Positions 16,551 through 18,074 of a stretch of 18,074 bases of DNA are shown piece by piece (position 1 is the first letter of the stretch; each line of letters begins with the position of its first letter). The stretch is from JBGPBY01 sp041481485. GTDB taxonomy: Bacteria > Acidobacteriota > Terriglobia > 20CM-2-55-15. The stretch covers positions 1-18,074 of the forward strand of contig JBGPBY010000090.1 of NCBI GenBank assembly GCA_041481485.1, written 5' to 3'. The notes under the pieces are model-generated. The model made no database searches, was not told the DNA's origin, and worked only from the letters and a program-made list of their open reading frames with translations. A program made the position numbers and the translations under genes.

Positions 16551-16630
16551 CGGGACGCAATAATCAATATTCAATTCTCAACCGGTTGAGAATTGAATAT
16601 TGATTATTGAATATTGATTATTGCGTCCCG
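16551..16630. repeat. long palindrome with a 14-bp tandem duplication
   Basis: Positions 16558-16609 form a 52-bp perfect palindrome with no loop, centred on ACCGGT (16581-16586). The outer 20 bases 16551-16570 also pair perfectly with 16611-16630. The two registers are reconciled by a 14-bp tandem repeat (ttgaatattgatta at 16593-16606 and again at 16607-16620). Removing one unit leaves a perfect 66-bp palindrome with 33-base arms. The inner part is very AT-rich compared with its surroundings. It lies 9 bp after the monohaem cytochrome gene, so a terminator role is possible, but there is no U-rich tail and its length exceeds typical terminators. Confidence 0.92.
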
Positions 16631-16640
16631 CCGTCCCGGA

Positions 16641-16682
16641 ATTTCCTCTCTCGTCCCTTTTTCTCTCTTCCCAGTCCCTCCG
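16641..16682 (+). other. polypyrimidine tract upstream of the thioredoxin-like gene
   Basis: Nearly every base from 16641 to 16682 on the plus strand is C or T, including the run tcctctctcgtccctttttc. No known site is recognised. A TATGAT at 16697-16702 could be a -10 box for the next gene, without a matching -35 box. Function unknown. Confidence 0.4.
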
Positions 16683-16720
16683 TTCAGCGCCTGGGGTATG
16701 ATTGAACAACGGAGGCGGTC

Positions 16721-17281
16721 ATGAAACGAGCGATCCTCGGGTTTCTGTTACTCTGCGCAACGATTTCGGCAGCTGGGGCGGCCAAACCCGCACCGACAGC
16801 GGCAAGTTTGATGTTCGATGCATTTCAGAAAGCCAAAGCTGAAGACAAAGTCGTTCTGGTTCATTTCGGCGCTTCCTGGTGCAGTTGGTGCAAACGGCTG
16901 GACGAAATGCTCCAGGGTAAGGAATTGGGTAAGCTCATCGGTAATCACTTCGTGCTCGTGCACATGACCGTACAGGAACACGACAAGAACCAGAAACTCG
17001 AAACTCCCGGTGCGGATGAGATGCTGGCTCTTCATGGCGCCAACAAATCCGGAGTTCCCATTTTCATGTTCTTCGACAAAACTGGAGCGAAGCTGGCCGA
17101 TTCACTCGCATTGCCGAATCGCGTCAACATTGGTTATCCCGCCAGTCCTGAAGAGATTCATGCCTTTGATGGCATCCTGGAACATACGGCGCCGCGCATG
17201 TCCGTTGCCGAACGAGCTTCCATTATCGACTACTTGAAAAAACATGCTCCACCTCCGGAAAGCACCGCCGGTTCCAATTAA
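16721..17281 (+). CDS. exported thioredoxin-fold protein with CSWC active site
   Basis: The 186-residue protein starts at ATG 16721 with GGAGG five bases upstream. It has a Sec signal peptide (MKRAILGFLLLCATISAAGA, cleavage after about residue 20). The thioredoxin fold shows strand VVLVHFGASWCSWCKRLDEM (44-63), with the redox pair C54/C57 in WCSWC, and the cis-proline loop SGVPIFMFF (110-118, P113). The pattern resembles the DUF255/thioredoxin_7-type or SoxW-like periplasmic thiol proteins rather than cytoplasmic thioredoxin (WCGPC). It probably reduces or isomerises disulfides in the periplasm, and a role in cytochrome c maturation is conceivable because two cytochrome lipoproteins lie in this window, but no ccm or ccd genes are present to support it. 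The next gene follows 6 bp after its stop. Confidence 0.87.
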   Translation: MKRAILGFLLLCATISAAGAAKPAPTAASLMFDAFQKAKAEDKVVLVHFGASWCSWCKRLDEMLQGKELGKLIGNHFVLVHMTVQEHDKNQKLETPGADEMLALHGANKSGVPIFMFFDKTGAKLADSLALPNRVNIGYPASPEEIHAFDGILEHTAPRMSVAERASIIDYLKKHAPPPESTAGSN

Positions 17282-17287
17282 CTTTTG

Positions 17288-17920
17288 ATGAACGTGAGTG
17301 ACGCGAAATTCGTGCTGGGCGTGGACCTTGACGGAGTCGTCGCGGATTCCTACGAGGGCCTTCGCGTGATTGCCGCAGAATGGCTCGATGTTCCCATCGA
17401 GTCGTTGTCCAGAGACGTTTCGTTTGGTCTATCGGAATGGGAAGTCGATCGGGCGCCCGGCGGTTATGAAGCGCTCCATCGGTTTGCGGTCACGCAGCGG
17501 CAGCTTTTCAAGCAATTGAAACCCATCAGAGGCGCTCCTGCCAGCCTTCGCCGTCTTTCCTCAAACAACGTCCGCATCCGGATCATCACGCACCGGCTGT
17601 TTACAAAATTTTTTCATCAGCAGGCCGTGCGGCAGACGATCGAATGGCTCGATCACCACGACATCCCATACTGGGATTTGTGTTTCATGAAGGATAAGGC
17701 GGCCGTTGGCGCGGACCTCTATATAGAAGATACGCCCGCCAACGTCGAACAACTGCGGGCCGAAGGGCATCACACCATCGTCTTTACGAATTCCACCAAT
17801 ATCCATCTTGCTCCGCCGCGCGCGGAATCCTGGGAGGAAATGGAGCAACTGGTTCTCAGTGCGCAAACCAGGTGGATACGCGAAAATCAGAGCGAAAAGC
17901 TGCGGTTGAAAAATTCATGA
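17288..17920 (+). CDS. HAD-superfamily protein, 5'(3')-deoxyribonucleotidase (NT5C)-like
   Basis: The ATG at 17288 (6 bp after the thioredoxin-like gene) gives 210 residues; a TTG at 17285 is also in frame. No Shine-Dalgarno is evident, so translation may be coupled. HAD motif I is GVDLDGVVADSYEG (11-24), with nucleophile D13 and acid/base D15. Motif II is the Thr in RIRIITHR. The C-terminal part has KDKAAVGADLYIEDTPANVE, with motif-IV-like acidic residues and the motif-III Lys just before, then HTIVFTNSTN. The DLDGVxAD start and the IEDTPANVE segment resemble the NT5C family (deoxynucleotide 5'-monophosphatases, cytosolic), of which the substrate is often unproven in bacteria. It is the last gene before a large inverted repeat. 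Confidence 0.8.
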   Translation: MNVSDAKFVLGVDLDGVVADSYEGLRVIAAEWLDVPIESLSRDVSFGLSEWEVDRAPGGYEALHRFAVTQRQLFKQLKPIRGAPASLRRLSSNNVRIRIITHRLFTKFFHQQAVRQTIEWLDHHDIPYWDLCFMKDKAAVGADLYIEDTPANVEQLRAEGHHTIVFTNSTNIHLAPPRAESWEEMEQLVLSAQTRWIRENQSEKLRLKNS

Positions 17921-17928
17921 ATGAAAGG

Positions 17929-18071
17929 CGATCAAGAAATCCCTCTCCCAACGGGAGAGGGCGGCCGCAGGCCGGGTGAGGGGTACCGCAAGTAAATATT
18001 GTATACGTGCGGTACCCCTCACCGGCCGCTGTGCGGCCCCCTCTCCCGTTGGGAGAGGGATTTCTTGATCG
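17929..18071. repeat. large inverted repeat (CCCTCTCCC/GGGAGAGGG type), probable terminator
   Basis: Arms 17929-17990 and 18008-18071 are near-perfect reverse complements, with differences only in the GC-rich middle, around a 17-base AT-rich loop (agtaaatattgtatacg). Each arm contains an internal hairpin, CCCTCTCCCaacGGGAGAGGG-like (17941-17961), and a GGCCGC-rich element. The words ccctctcccaacgggagaggg and gggtgaggg occur as dispersed palindromic repeats in many bacterial genomes, so this is probably a mobile or REP-type repeat located just after the HAD gene, where it can act as terminator. The window ends 3 bases after it, so its right flank is unseen. Confidence 0.85.
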
Positions 18072-18074
18072 ACC

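Overview
The window reads as a chromosomal segment of a moderately GC-rich Gram-negative bacterium, most likely an Acidobacteriota member. That placement is an inference from the combination of genes: acidobacterial-looking PilT proteins, a B-type succinate:quinone oxidoreductase, lipoprotein c-type cytochromes and secreted repeat proteins. No rRNA or other phylogenetic marker is present to confirm it. Gene content is mostly core metabolism and envelope functions, and no prophage, transposase gene, CRISPR array, tRNA or rRNA was seen.

Layout. (1) 1-2441, minus strand: a tight cluster running from an unrecognised protein (1890-2441) through a DksA/TraR-type zinc-finger protein and the pilus retraction ATPase PilT into a second PilT-like ATPase cut by the window edge. 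(2) 2507-3046, plus: a lipoprotein with two haem c motifs. (3) 3047-3786: non-coding DNA holding two copies of a composite inverted repeat made of REP-like hairpins. (4) 3787-5088, minus: glgC; then mscS on plus (5136-5969), ending at a hairpin shared with the convergent cluster. (5) 6164-8368, minus: two adjacent, related, exported helical-repeat-like proteins with their own promoter. (6) 8458-13141, minus: sdhC-sdhA-sdhB-ino1, tightly packed. (7) 13250-15806, plus: pyk, a VOC/glyoxalase-fold protein and an exported protein of unknown function, nearly overlapping. (8) 15912-16541, plus: a lipoprotein with one haem c motif, then a very long palindrome. (9) 16721-17920, plus: an exported thioredoxin-like protein and a HAD/5'-nucleotidase-like protein, ending in a large inverted repeat at the window edge.

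Functionally the window links central carbon flux (pyruvate kinase, succinate dehydrogenase, glycogen synthesis, inositol phosphate synthesis) with envelope and periplasmic functions (type IV pilus retraction, osmotic safety valve, two cytochrome lipoproteins, a thioredoxin-fold protein). The most unusual content is not protein-coding: four distinct long inverted-repeat families sit between transcription units and never inside operons. The most striking are the mirrored triple-hairpin element (3081-3433, with a deleted second copy at 3501-3750) and a 66-bp palindrome disturbed only by a 14-bp tandem duplication (16551-16630).
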